DNA from: Calothrix sp. PCC 7507
GTDB taxonomy: Bacteria > Cyanobacteriota > Cyanobacteriia > Cyanobacteriales > Nostocaceae
Assembly (NCBI RefSeq): GCF_000316575.1
Contig: NC_019682.1
Span: 5,939,501-6,003,500 of the forward strand
Reading direction: 5' to 3'
DNA length: 64,000 nt
Below, one piece after another: positions 41,665 to 50,626 of the stretch. Made by a program: the position numbers and the translations under genes. How positions within the stretch are numbered: the first letter of the stretch is position 1; every line of letters begins with the position of its first letter. The notes beneath the pieces were generated by a model. It was not told the origin of the DNA and did no database searches. It saw only the letters and a program-made list of their open reading frames with translations.

Positions 41665-43872
41665 ATGGGAATGAGTAAGCAGCTAGGCAAGTGTCTTGTG
41701 AAGTTCATTTTTGGACTGAAGCAATCACTTGGTAGAGGACACAGGGAATTGATTACTGCCTCCAGCGTTGTAATCTGCATCTTATTTTTGCGCTCTATTG
41801 GATTATTGCAATTTTTAGAACTGGCAGCATTGGATCAATTGTTTCGCTTACGTCCACATGAACTGCCTGAAGAGCGGATTACTATTGTATCGATTGATGA
41901 GGCTTCTTTGCGCCAAGTTGGTTCATGGCCGATTCCGGATGGTGTTATTGCCCAGTTATTGCAAAAGTTAAAAGTCCAAAATCCCCGTGCTATCGGTCTA
42001 GATATCTATCGAGATTTGCCAGTAGAGCCTGGTTATGAGGATTTGGTGAATCTCTATCAATCTACACCTAACTTAATTGGCATTGAACAACTGGCAAATA
42101 ATAAGAATGCCAACGTTTCACCTCCACCAGTGCTGAATCGGCTGGATCAAGTGGGTTTTAATAATGTGTTGTTTGATCCGGATGGTAAAATCCGGCGCAG
42201 TTTGCTGTATTGGCACATTGATAATCAGGCGCACGAGAGTTTTGCGCTCAAGCTGGCTTTACTGTATTTAAAGTCCTACGGAATTACTCCTAAAACAGCC
42301 GCCAGCAACCCTGAGTATCTACAGTTGGGGAAGGCTGTGTTTACTCGTTTTCGGTCTCAAGATGGGGCTTATGTGGGAGCTGATGCCAGAGGTTATCAGA
42401 TTTTATCTAATTTTCCCAAACCAAGTTGTCAAAGTCCATCCACAGAATCCTGTGCTTATCGCCAGGTATCAATGAGGGATGTGCTAGCTGACAGAGTGCC
42501 AAAAAGCTTGATTAGCGATCGCATTATTCTCATTGGTTCCACCGCTCCTAGTCTCCAGGATTTTGTGTTCATTCCCCACTCCAGTCGGCTAATAGGTACA
42601 GCCAAGCCGATTTCTGGTATCGAACTACAAGCCTATTTTATTGGCGAGTTAATTTCATCAGCTCTTGAAGGACGACCATTACTCAAAGTTTGGTCTAAGT
42701 TACAAGAATACCTGTGGATTTTCGCTTGGTCTTATTTGGGAGCGATGACGGCGTGGCGAATGCAACGCCCAACAAAGAGTATCTTGAGCATCTTGCTGTT
42801 TTGCTTGTTTTTATTGCTGAGTGCTTATGTAGCTTTTTTGTCTGGCTGGTGGATACCAATTATTCCTTCGCTACTCACCTTTGGGAGTTCAGCTATTTGG
42901 ATTATTTGTTACATTGCTTACATGCAAGAAGAAATGAAACGCTCCAAGGAGTTCTTGCATAAGGTAATCAATACAATTCCTGATCCTATTTTCGTCAAAA
43001 ATGAACAACATCAGTGGATTGTCTTAAATGAGGCTTATTGTCGATTCATCGGTTATCCAAATGGGTTGTTAATTGAGAAGTCAGACTATGAATTTTTCCC
43101 GAAACATGAAGCTGATGTGTTTCGCCAACAAGATCGGCTGATTTTTCAGACTCAGCAACCCCAGGAAAACGAAGAAGAATTTACTGATGCTTATGGTAAA
43201 ACCCATTTGATTGCTACTAAGCGATCGCTCCACAAAGATGCAGCTGGTAATTTCTTTTTAGTGGGAGTGATCCGCGATATCACTCAACGCAAGCTGATGG
43301 AAGAACAACTTAAGCAGACTGCTGCTGATTTGTATCGCTCCAATTATGAATTAAAGCGCAAAGAAGACCACATGCGCTATCTGGCCTATCATGATCCCCT
43401 CACGGGTTTATCCAATCGCAAATTTTTTGCAGAACAACTTTATGAGTCGTTGCATTGGGCACAGAGTAACAATTTATTACTGGGACTGCTGTTTATTGAT
43501 CTCGATGGCTTCAAGCAAGTCAATGATACCCTAGGGCATGAGTTGGGCGATCGCTTACTTGTTACCATTGCCCAGCGACTCAGCAACTCTTTACGTGGTA
43601 GTGATACAGTTTCTCGTTTAGGTGGCGATGAATTTACCGTAATTTTACGGGCAATTCCCAACATCCAAGTAGCTGCTAAAGTCGCTGAGAAAATTTTAGG
43701 CACTATCACTGAGCCAATTGTTTTGGACGGATATACCACCAGAGTCTCTGCCAGTATTGGCATTAGTGTCTACCCACTCAACAGTCAAGACAGTGAAGCT
43801 TTGCTTAAACAAGCAGATCATGCGATGTATCGTGCCAAACATCTTGGTAAAAACCGCTATGAGTTTGCGTAA
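41665..43872 (+). CDS. CHASE2-PAS-GGDEF diguanylate cyclase
   Basis: A 735-residue membrane sensor. An N-terminal helix (about 30-50) leads to a periplasmic CHASE2 domain (about 55-335). Three helices (about 345-420) follow, then a PAS domain (about 430-545) and a GGDEF domain (about 570-735). The active site GGDEF is at 653-657, and the allosteric I-site RGSD is at 644-647 with the correct five-residue spacing, so feedback inhibition by cyclic-di-GMP is likely. Family knowledge: it should make cyclic-di-GMP in response to an external signal. The second ATG, six bases in, may be the true start. Confidence 0.92.
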   Translation: MGMSKQLGKCLVKFIFGLKQSLGRGHRELITASSVVICILFLRSIGLLQFLELAALDQLFRLRPHELPEERITIVSIDEASLRQVGSWPIPDGVIAQLLQKLKVQNPRAIGLDIYRDLPVEPGYEDLVNLYQSTPNLIGIEQLANNKNANVSPPPVLNRLDQVGFNNVLFDPDGKIRRSLLYWHIDNQAHESFALKLALLYLKSYGITPKTAASNPEYLQLGKAVFTRFRSQDGAYVGADARGYQILSNFPKPSCQSPSTESCAYRQVSMRDVLADRVPKSLISDRIILIGSTAPSLQDFVFIPHSSRLIGTAKPISGIELQAYFIGELISSALEGRPLLKVWSKLQEYLWIFAWSYLGAMTAWRMQRPTKSILSILLFCLFLLLSAYVAFLSGWWIPIIPSLLTFGSSAIWIICYIAYMQEEMKRSKEFLHKVINTIPDPIFVKNEQHQWIVLNEAYCRFIGYPNGLLIEKSDYEFFPKHEADVFRQQDRLIFQTQQPQENEEEFTDAYGKTHLIATKRSLHKDAAGNFFLVGVIRDITQRKLMEEQLKQTAADLYRSNYELKRKEDHMRYLAYHDPLTGLSNRKFFAEQLYESLHWAQSNNLLLGLLFIDLDGFKQVNDTLGHELGDRLLVTIAQRLSNSLRGSDTVSRLGGDEFTVILRAIPNIQVAAKVAEKILGTITEPIVLDGYTTRVSASIGISVYPLNSQDSEALLKQADHAMYRAKHLGKNRYEFA

Positions 43873-44208
43873 ATCAGTTATCAGTTAACAGTTATCAGTT
43901 AACTGAGAATTGTTATAGTAGTTACTTGCTTAAATATTAAGATTTTATAAAAAATTGCGGATTGAGTGAATTTGCTGGTGGTAGTGCATAAAAATCTCTA
44001 ACTTTAGACCGATGTTAAAAACATAGCCTAAGTACTATCACTTAAGTGGTTATTATTCTCACTGCTGAAAATCTGAATCTTTTGATGTGAGCTACTAAAA
44101 GCTGCTTCTTGTTCAGCAAGTTTGGTACTGGCTGCAAAAAATTAATTAAAATTTAATATTTTTTGGGAAAATGTAAGTAAAGTTACCGAAAATGAGAAAA
44201 AGCGTTGC
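43873..44208. repeat. Spacer with CAGTTAT/CAGTTAA repeat
   Basis: Heptamers at 43875-43905 resemble those near 4515 and 24743. The rest is AT-rich and empty, apart from what is probably the promoter of the small gene at 44209. Confidence 0.5.
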
Positions 44209-44478
44209 ATGAAAACCGAAACAGGGCATTTACCGAGGCTTATGAATACTAGGTTAAGAATTACCAGCGCTCTAGTGCTGTGTATTAGTATCTACGTGAT
44301 CGTCCCAAAAATTGTTGATTCTACAGAAAATCTCACCATTGTGACGACTAAAAGCCTTAGCAGTGCTAACAGCAAACAGTTAGCTACTCCCAAGGCTAAT
44401 TCTGGGAGTGTAAAAGACGTATATGTACCACCAAATTATGGCGGACCTGACAGCCAAAATGGTAGTGGCACTCGCTAG
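44209..44478 (+). CDS. Small exported or anchored protein, 89 residues
   Basis: One hydrophobic segment (about residues 17-36, ITSALVLCISIYVIVPKIV) follows a basic N-terminus, and the rest is Ser/Thr/Asn-rich and low in charge. The C-terminus VYVPPNYGGPDSQNGSGTR resembles the Pro-Pro-Asn/Gly-Gly-Pro then GSGTR ending that recurs in small cyanobacterial proteins. The family and function are unknown. ATG at 44209 is preceded by GAGAAAAAGCG, a weak ribosome-binding site. Confidence 0.6.
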   Translation: MKTETGHLPRLMNTRLRITSALVLCISIYVIVPKIVDSTENLTIVTTKSLSSANSKQLATPKANSGSVKDVYVPPNYGGPDSQNGSGTR

Positions 44479-44552
44479 TACACCAAGACGCAAATAAAAC
44501 CACTATAAAAAACGCTAAATAGCTTACTGTACAGGCTTCTTCATTTCAGATT

Positions 44553-46250
44553 TCAGACTTCAGACTTCAGACGGGATTTCCACCAATGGTGATTTTGTAT
44601 GAGTGTGTGGGCTTGCCAATCGGGGTCTGGTTGGGGGTAATCTAGTCGGTAGTGTCCGCCGCGGCTTTCGGTTCTAAAAGCAGCACTCTTGAGAATTAAA
44701 TCTGCTATGTCTAGTAAATTGCGGGTTTCTGCCCAAAGTCGCAATTGACGTTCAACATCTGGTAAGTCTATGTTAGCTGGTGCTGCGGGATTTAAAGATA
44801 GTAAAAATTGACTCAACGGCAAGGCTGCGAAATCGTGCTGCCAAGACGCAACAGTGGCGATCGCTATTTCTAATCCTGACTGTTCCCGACAAATCCCTGC
44901 ACTTTGCCACACTAAGCGCGGTAACTTCTCCCGTAATGCTTCTAGCTGTGCTTGTTGGGTGTGCTGCTCATCATGAGAAAGGGTGAACTCAGCAGGATGC
45001 AGGGAGAATGCTGATGCTTCTACTGTATCCTTCATCCCGATGGCTTCATCCTGTAGATTAGCCATCTGTGCGCCAAAAACAATGCATTCCAACAGTGAAT
45101 TACTTGCTAGGCGATTAGCTCCATGCACTCCTGTACTTGCAGTTTCTCCCACTGCATATAAACCAGGAATATTCGTCTGATTTGTCAAATCTGCGGCAAT
45201 TCCACCCATCCAGTAATGAGCTGCGGGGGCTACAGGAATTGGTTCATTGAAGACATCAATACCCCAATATTGACAAACTTTAACGATGTTAGGAAAGCGG
45301 TGACGAATCTTGTCGGCGGGGATGGGGCGCATATCCAACCACACATGAGCTGTAGCTAAATCGGCAGATGTCTGCTGTAAATGGCTGAAAATCGCTCTAC
45401 TAACTATGTCTCGCGGTGCGAGTTCACCTGCGGGGTGGTAGTCAAAGGCAAAACGTCGCCCCTCGTTGTCGATGAGGTGTGCGCCTTCACCGCGTACAGC
45501 TTCACTAATGAGGAAGCGATCTGCACCGGGTTTAGTGAGGGCGGTAGGGTGAAATTGGACAAATTCCAAGTCACGGAGGATAGCTCCTGCTCGATAGGCG
45601 ATCGCTACTCCATCGCCTGTACTCACCGCTGGGTTAGTGGTTTGGGCAAAAACTTGGCCACCACCACCAGTAGCGAGAATCACCGCCCCAGCTTTTACCC
45701 AGGTGATTTTACCTTGATAAAATAGGCTAATTCCTTGACAGCGTGAGCTTTGGGGTTCAATCCACAAACTCAGCGCCAAAGCTTGCTGAATAACTTGAAT
45801 ATTTTGGCGGCGGAGAACTTGGGCGGTGAGAGTAGTTGTGACTTCTCTACCTGTGGTGTCAGCGGCGTGGAGAACACGATTCCGGGAATGGGCGGCTTCT
45901 AAAGTTAAAGCCAAGGTTTTACCATCCCGATCAAAAGCTACACCCAAGTTGACTAGAGATTTAATACAGCTAGGGGCTTGTTGGGCCAGAAATTCTACAG
46001 CTGCGACATCGCACAAACCAGCACCAGCGCGGATTGTATCTTCAATGTGTAAAGCTGGAGAATCTTCCGGGGCGATCGCGGCAGCAATTCCACCCTGTGC
46101 CCAATCACTAGCAGATAGAGAAACAGTTTCTTTAGTAATTAAGCCGACTTGTAAGTGTTCGGGCAGACAAAGCGCTGTGTAGAGTCCAGCAGCACCAGCA
46201 CCGACGACTAAGACATCAAATTGGCTAGGAATATCTATATTCTGAGACAA
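44553..46250 (-). CDS. nadB: L-aspartate oxidase
   Basis: NadB oxidises L-aspartate to iminoaspartate in NAD synthesis. The FAD motif VVGAGAAGLYT is near the N-terminus, and ASDWAQGGIAAAI, RGEGAHLID and the C-terminal helical domain are present. I place the start at TTG 46250, giving 565 residues. A longer frame to 46355 adds 35 Pro/Ser/Gly-rich residues encoded by a polypurine spacer repeat, which is unlikely to be protein. It lies next to psbU but in an unrelated pathway. Confidence 0.88.
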   Translation of the reverse strand: MSQNIDIPSQFDVLVVGAGAAGLYTALCLPEHLQVGLITKETVSLSASDWAQGGIAAAIAPEDSPALHIEDTIRAGAGLCDVAAVEFLAQQAPSCIKSLVNLGVAFDRDGKTLALTLEAAHSRNRVLHAADTTGREVTTTLTAQVLRRQNIQVIQQALALSLWIEPQSSRCQGISLFYQGKITWVKAGAVILATGGGGQVFAQTTNPAVSTGDGVAIAYRAGAILRDLEFVQFHPTALTKPGADRFLISEAVRGEGAHLIDNEGRRFAFDYHPAGELAPRDIVSRAIFSHLQQTSADLATAHVWLDMRPIPADKIRHRFPNIVKVCQYWGIDVFNEPIPVAPAAHYWMGGIAADLTNQTNIPGLYAVGETASTGVHGANRLASNSLLECIVFGAQMANLQDEAIGMKDTVEASAFSLHPAEFTLSHDEQHTQQAQLEALREKLPRLVWQSAGICREQSGLEIAIATVASWQHDFAALPLSQFLLSLNPAAPANIDLPDVERQLRLWAETRNLLDIADLILKSAAFRTESRGGHYRLDYPQPDPDWQAHTLIQNHHWWKSRLKSEV

Positions 46251-46320
46251 GGTAAGAGAGAGGGGGGGAAGGGAATAGAGGGGGGAGGGGGAAGAGAGGG
46301 GGGGAGGGGGAATATTTCCC
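46251..46320. repeat. Polypurine low-complexity tract
   Basis: An almost pure A/G stretch, with runs of up to seven G on the plus strand, just upstream of nadB. On the minus strand it reads as a C/T-rich tract and generates the spurious Pro/Ser-rich extension of NadB. G-rich DNA of this kind could form unusual structures. Confidence 0.7.
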
Positions 46321-46552
46321 TTGTCTCCTGATCTCCTTGCTGCCTTTTTGCCCACCCCTATCTCTGATGTTACTTCCCACTACCTAGAATCAGGTGTGGG
46401 TTTAAATTCAGTGAACAGTCAACAGTCAACAGTTATCAGTCCTATAGTTTGCTGTAACACCTTACCCAGCTAGTGCTTCCACCAATTGATGAGGGACTTT
46501 AAACCAAGGAATAAAACTGACACTTCGACTTCGCTCAGTGCGAGCAACTGAT

Positions 46553-46990
46553 TTATCTGTAGATGCCATTGTTAAAACGATCATCTCCCTCGTTGAAGAC
46601 AGATTCTAGTTCTGTCACAGTGAAGTGATCGAAGTTGGCTTGTAAAGTTTGTTTTTGGCGATCGCTCAATCCGGGAATATCCAGTACATCCTCTACCTTC
46701 TTGTAAGGAGCATTTATGATGATTTTCCTAGCCAGGGTGGGATATAGTCCTGGATACTGTTGGAAAGCTCGAACGTTGGTATTATTCAAATCAACTTTTT
46801 TGCCAAATTCCGTTCCTAGCTTGGCATCTGCCCGATTCTGCCCAACTGCGAGAATTGGGATTTGAGGCAAAGCCAGACTATTGAAATTGGCCGCTTGAGC
46901 TATTTGAGTGGTTCCCAGCCATCCCCAGCAACCAAGCAACAAGCTAAACACTGTTAATAAACGCACCAATCCTTTCACGATTCCTTTCAC
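46553..46990 (-). CDS. psbU: Photosystem II 12-kDa extrinsic protein PsbU
   Basis: PsbU, 145 residues with a signal peptide ending about residue 33 (QIAQAAN). The mature protein includes the helix-hairpin-helix pair with [27 protein letters not shown] and FNNGIYR at the C-terminus. It stabilises the oxygen-evolving complex on the lumenal side. Length and pattern agree well with known PsbU. The downstream spacer contains a CTTCGACTTCGCTCAGTG-type dispersed repeat. Confidence 0.93.
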   Translation of the reverse strand: MKGIVKGLVRLLTVFSLLLGCWGWLGTTQIAQAANFNSLALPQIPILAVGQNRADAKLGTEFGKKVDLNNTNVRAFQQYPGLYPTLARKIIINAPYKKVEDVLDIPGLSDRQKQTLQANFDHFTVTELESVFNEGDDRFNNGIYR

Positions 46991-47241
46991 GATTTTTCTC
47001 CCTTATTCCATCAAAATGAAAATAAAAGTTTTAAGCTCACAGCCATCCGTGGTCATTAGTCAGTGGTCATTTGTGAGAATCCCAAGGACAAAGGACGAAA
47101 AGCGATCGCTTAATCAACACACAGCAGTCATCAAAAACTAATATACAGCGTATTAATATCCACAATATTTGCTGTTGCTGGGTTTGGTCATACTTTTATC
47201 AAAATTAGTTGCACAACAGCATGGGGAGTGGCTTGAGCAAC

Positions 47242-47997
47242 TCAGGCCAGAACAGCAGCTAACAAAAATAAACTGTCTACGAAAATTGTACTCAAAACCG
47301 CTCCACTAAAGGCATACCAGTGACGCTGGTTTCTTCCCAGAGGCAAAATCCCGATTGTTAGCAACACTAAGGCCAGAATTACTGCCCAAGCTGCGCCCCA
47401 AGGGGTGTCTACTTTTATGAGAGCATTTTGGAGAACTCCTACTGCGGCATCTGGTTCTACTCGCATGATTTGCCGCCAATAGGGCATCAAGCCTACCAAG
47501 TAGAAATATACGTCAGTTAAAGCTGTACCCAGTAAAGATCCTAAATAAAACCAGTTACCTACCTTGCCCCAATTCCTGGCTAGACACCAAAAAGCAAAGG
47601 GTAGCCCTAGAGATTCTACTGGCAAATGCCATAAGGGTTCCCAACGTAACCAGCCCCAGTAAATCGCGCCTGCTAACCAACTCCAGCTAAAGCCAAAGAG
47701 CAAATCACCCCAAATATAAGTTTTCGGACGTGACATGAGATTAAAGCTGAAAAACACCCAAAACCCTGTCATCGCTAAACAGAGACTGGGTTGCGATCGC
47801 ACTAGTGGTGCTTCAATAAATACTGGCACTGACACCAAAAATACTGCTGCTGCTAAAACTAACCAAGCTTGTGGGGAAGAGTTAGAGAAGGGAAGAGAGG
47901 GCGATGCGGTGAGTGTAGACTCTAACTCCCTGATAGTTCTCTGTTTAATGTCAATTGCATCCAAATTGCTGTAAGAGGACAACGTATTATTAATCAA
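47242..47997 (-). CDS. DUF3120 membrane protein
   Basis: A 251-residue integral membrane protein with about six hydrophobic helices. The conserved middle includes LLFGFSWSWLAGAIYWGWLRWEPLWHLP and YFYLVGLMPYWRQ, as in the DUF3120 family, found in cyanobacteria and some plastids with no known function. The N-terminal 40 residues are polar and variable. It stands between psbU (244 bases away on the minus-strand side) and uppP (plus strand), which read away from each other. Confidence 0.75.
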   Translation of the reverse strand: MINNTLSSYSNLDAIDIKQRTIRELESTLTASPSLPFSNSSPQAWLVLAAAVFLVSVPVFIEAPLVRSQPSLCLAMTGFWVFFSFNLMSRPKTYIWGDLLFGFSWSWLAGAIYWGWLRWEPLWHLPVESLGLPFAFWCLARNWGKVGNWFYLGSLLGTALTDVYFYLVGLMPYWRQIMRVEPDAAVGVLQNALIKVDTPWGAAWAVILALVLLTIGILPLGRNQRHWYAFSGAVLSTIFVDSLFLLAAVLA

Positions 47998-48181
47998 AGT
48001 TTTTAATATTTGTTACTTAACTTTATTTTATTTAAGATATCACATGTATAAATCCCCCCCGTGGGCATTTTTATTTTACCTGGATTTTGCGTAGGTTAGA
48101 TGTCACCCGGAAAAACTGACTACAGCAACGTAAAGTTGGATAGTTTGCAAAAATACATTATCTGTTAGAGGAGTTTGGTTA

Positions 48182-49102
48182 ATGGCAACAATATCAACAG
48201 TGGGGGTGCTATTCCCGCAATTACTATTACAGGCAACCCCAGAAGCTGTAACCTCAGGTGGAGTTAACCTGATACAGCAACTGTTTCAGGCATTTATTCT
48301 GGGGATTGTGCAGGGAATTACAGAATTTCTGCCGATTAGTAGCACCGCCCATCTAGAGGTATTTAGCAAAGCGTTGCATTGGGAAACACTAGGATCAAAA
48401 GCCTTTCTCGCCACAATTCAATTTGGTAGTGTAGTGGCAGTTTTAATTTATTTTTGGCAAGATATTAAACTAATTCTCACGGGAGGCTGGCAGGCTATTA
48501 ACCAAAAAGACTGGCAGCGAGAAGAATGGAAATTATTGGTAGGGATAGCAATAGGTACTATACCTGCGTTGGTGGGGGGATTCATCTTAAAAAAGGCGCT
48601 AAATGATGAGAATTCCTCAATTAACAGCATGACAACGATCGCTATCAGTTCCATTGTCATGGCAATTCTATTAGGTGCAGCCGAACAAGTTGGCAGTCGT
48701 AAGCGGGATTTTAACGCCGTCACCATTCTCGATGGATTGCTGATTGGACTTGGGCAAATGCTGGCTTTAGTACCGGGTGTATCCCGTTCTGGTTCAACTC
48801 TAACAACCGCTTTATTTTTAGGACTAGAGAGACAGACAGCCGCGAGATTTTCCTTTCTGTTAGGGATTCCCACCTTGACAATTGCTACGTTATATGAATT
48901 TTTTAAAGAAGCGCTAGGCAAAATTGACTTAGCAGTGGTACTGGTAGGAACCTTATCAGCCTTTGTATTTTCTTACATATCGATCGCCTGGTTGTTGCGA
49001 TATCTTCAAACTAAAAGCGTTTGGGTATTCGTTTGGTATCGCTTGGCATTTGGGGCGACAATACTTAGTGCGATCGCTGCCGGAATGTTGAAAAATAGTT
49101 AA
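48182..49102 (+). CDS. uppP: Undecaprenyl-diphosphatase UppP (BacA)
   Basis: UppP, 306 residues, an integral membrane enzyme that removes a phosphate from undecaprenyl diphosphate to recycle the lipid carrier of peptidoglycan. The signatures QGITEFLPISSTAHL and PGVSRSGST are intact. Eight or so helices are visible. The N-terminal 30 residues are longer than in E. coli. It lies immediately upstream of the PDZ-radical SAM gene on the same strand, separated by 95 bases of repeats. Confidence 0.93.
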   Translation: MATISTVGVLFPQLLLQATPEAVTSGGVNLIQQLFQAFILGIVQGITEFLPISSTAHLEVFSKALHWETLGSKAFLATIQFGSVVAVLIYFWQDIKLILTGGWQAINQKDWQREEWKLLVGIAIGTIPALVGGFILKKALNDENSSINSMTTIAISSIVMAILLGAAEQVGSRKRDFNAVTILDGLLIGLGQMLALVPGVSRSGSTLTTALFLGLERQTAARFSFLLGIPTLTIATLYEFFKEALGKIDLAVVLVGTLSAFVFSYISIAWLLRYLQTKSVWVFVWYRLAFGATILSAIAAGMLKNS

Positions 49103-49103
49103 T

Positions 49104-49155
49104 AGTCCAAAGTCAAGAGTCCAAAGTCAAGAGTCCAAAGTCAAGAGTCAAGAGT
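49104..49155. repeat. 14-base tandem repeat (AGTCCAAAGTCAAG)
   Basis: Three copies of AGTCCAAAGTCAAG plus a partial copy fill the gap between uppP and the radical SAM gene. Confidence 0.8.
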
Positions 49156-49197
49156 GAAAATATAGATCCGTGACCTTTGACCCTTGACCCTTAACAC

Positions 49198-50523
49198 ATG
49201 ACTACAATCCGTCCTGCCTTAATTTCTAGAGTATTACCTGATTCCATAGCTGCTGAAATCGGCTTTGAGGCGGGGGATGCGATCGTTGCGATCAATGGTA
49301 CACATCCCCGCGATTTAATTGATTATCAATTTTTATGCGCTGATGAAGTTTTAGAACTAGAAGTTTTAGATGCTACGGGTAAAATCCATCACCTGGAAAT
49401 CGAAAAAGATTATGACGAAGATTTAGGGCTAGAGTTTGACAATGCCCTATTCGATGCTTTAATCCAGTGTAATAATCGCTGTCCGTTTTGCTTTATTGAC
49501 CAACAACCTCCAGGTAAGCGCTCCAGCTTGTACTTAAAAGACGATGATTACCGTCTGAGCTTTTTATATGGCTCTTACCTGACCCTCACCAATCTACCAG
49601 AAAGAGAATGGCAACGCATTGAGCAAATGCGGCTATCTCCTTTATATGTATCCGTTCATGCTACGGAACCCGAAGTCAGAATTAGACTACTAAAAAATCC
49701 GCGTGCCGGACAAATATTACAACAAATCAAGTGGTTTCAGGAAAAACGCCTACAAATTCACGCCCAAGTAGTTGTCTGTCCAGGTGTAAATGATGGCATA
49801 CATCTGGAACAAACGCTACGTGATTTAGCGTCATTTTATACTGGGGAAGTGCCAGCAGTGGCATCCGTGGCAGTAGTACCAGTAGGTTTAACCAGATTTC
49901 GCCCAGAACAAGACGAACTCATTCCCGTGACACCGAAAAAAGCCCAAGAAGTGATTTATCAAGTGCGATCGCTATCGCGAGAATTTCGCCAAAAGTCAGG
50001 TTCCAACGTTGTTTGGTTAGCTGATGAGTGGTTTTTGATTGCAGGGGAGGAATTACCTAGAGAATCCGAATATGAAGAATATCCCCAAATCGATAACGGG
50101 GTTGGTTCTATTCGTTTATTTCTCAAACAGTTTGCAGCCACCGCCGCTGAATTACTCCCAAGCAAAATTTATCCCAGGAAAAAATTAACTTGGGTAGTGG
50201 GGAACGCAGTTGAGAAGGCATTTCAACCAATCCTCAAGCAATTAAATGCCGTCGAAGGCTTAGAAATCAATATGCAGGCCTTATCTAGCGATTATTGGGG
50301 ACAAAATATCAGTGTAACTGGCCTACTGACTGGGCATGATTTACTTTTAAACTTAAAAGGGCAGGATTTAGGCGATGGCATCTTATTGCCAAATGTCATG
50401 CTCAAACATGGTGAATTGATATTTTTAGATGATATGAGTATTGAAGACGTAGCCCGTCAACTGAAGACAAAAATCCTTCCAGTAGCGGGAATTACTGAAT
50501 TAATCAATGCTTGTATTGCTTAA
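49198..50523 (+). CDS. PDZ-radical SAM-DUF512 protein (TIGR03279 type)
   Basis: A 441-residue protein with an N-terminal PDZ-like domain (about 5-70, VLPDSIAAEIGFEAGDAIVAING), a radical SAM core with Cys91, Cys95 and Cys98 in CNNRCPFC, and a DUF512-type C-terminus (LSSDYWGQNISVTGLLTGHDLL). This architecture is conserved in cyanobacteria and some other bacteria, and the reaction is unknown. The ATG start is unambiguous. It is preceded by uppP and followed by the GH10-like hydrolase. Confidence 0.85.
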   Translation: MTTIRPALISRVLPDSIAAEIGFEAGDAIVAINGTHPRDLIDYQFLCADEVLELEVLDATGKIHHLEIEKDYDEDLGLEFDNALFDALIQCNNRCPFCFIDQQPPGKRSSLYLKDDDYRLSFLYGSYLTLTNLPEREWQRIEQMRLSPLYVSVHATEPEVRIRLLKNPRAGQILQQIKWFQEKRLQIHAQVVVCPGVNDGIHLEQTLRDLASFYTGEVPAVASVAVVPVGLTRFRPEQDELIPVTPKKAQEVIYQVRSLSREFRQKSGSNVVWLADEWFLIAGEELPRESEYEEYPQIDNGVGSIRLFLKQFAATAAELLPSKIYPRKKLTWVVGNAVEKAFQPILKQLNAVEGLEINMQALSSDYWGQNISVTGLLTGHDLLLNLKGQDLGDGILLPNVMLKHGELIFLDDMSIEDVARQLKTKILPVAGITELINACIA

Positions 50524-50626
50524 ACGAAAACATGTCAAGAGTCAAGAGTCAAGTGTTACAACCATAAAATTTTGACTTTTGACCCTGGACTCTTGACTAA
50601 CTAAATAATTAAGTGAGGAGTGACTG

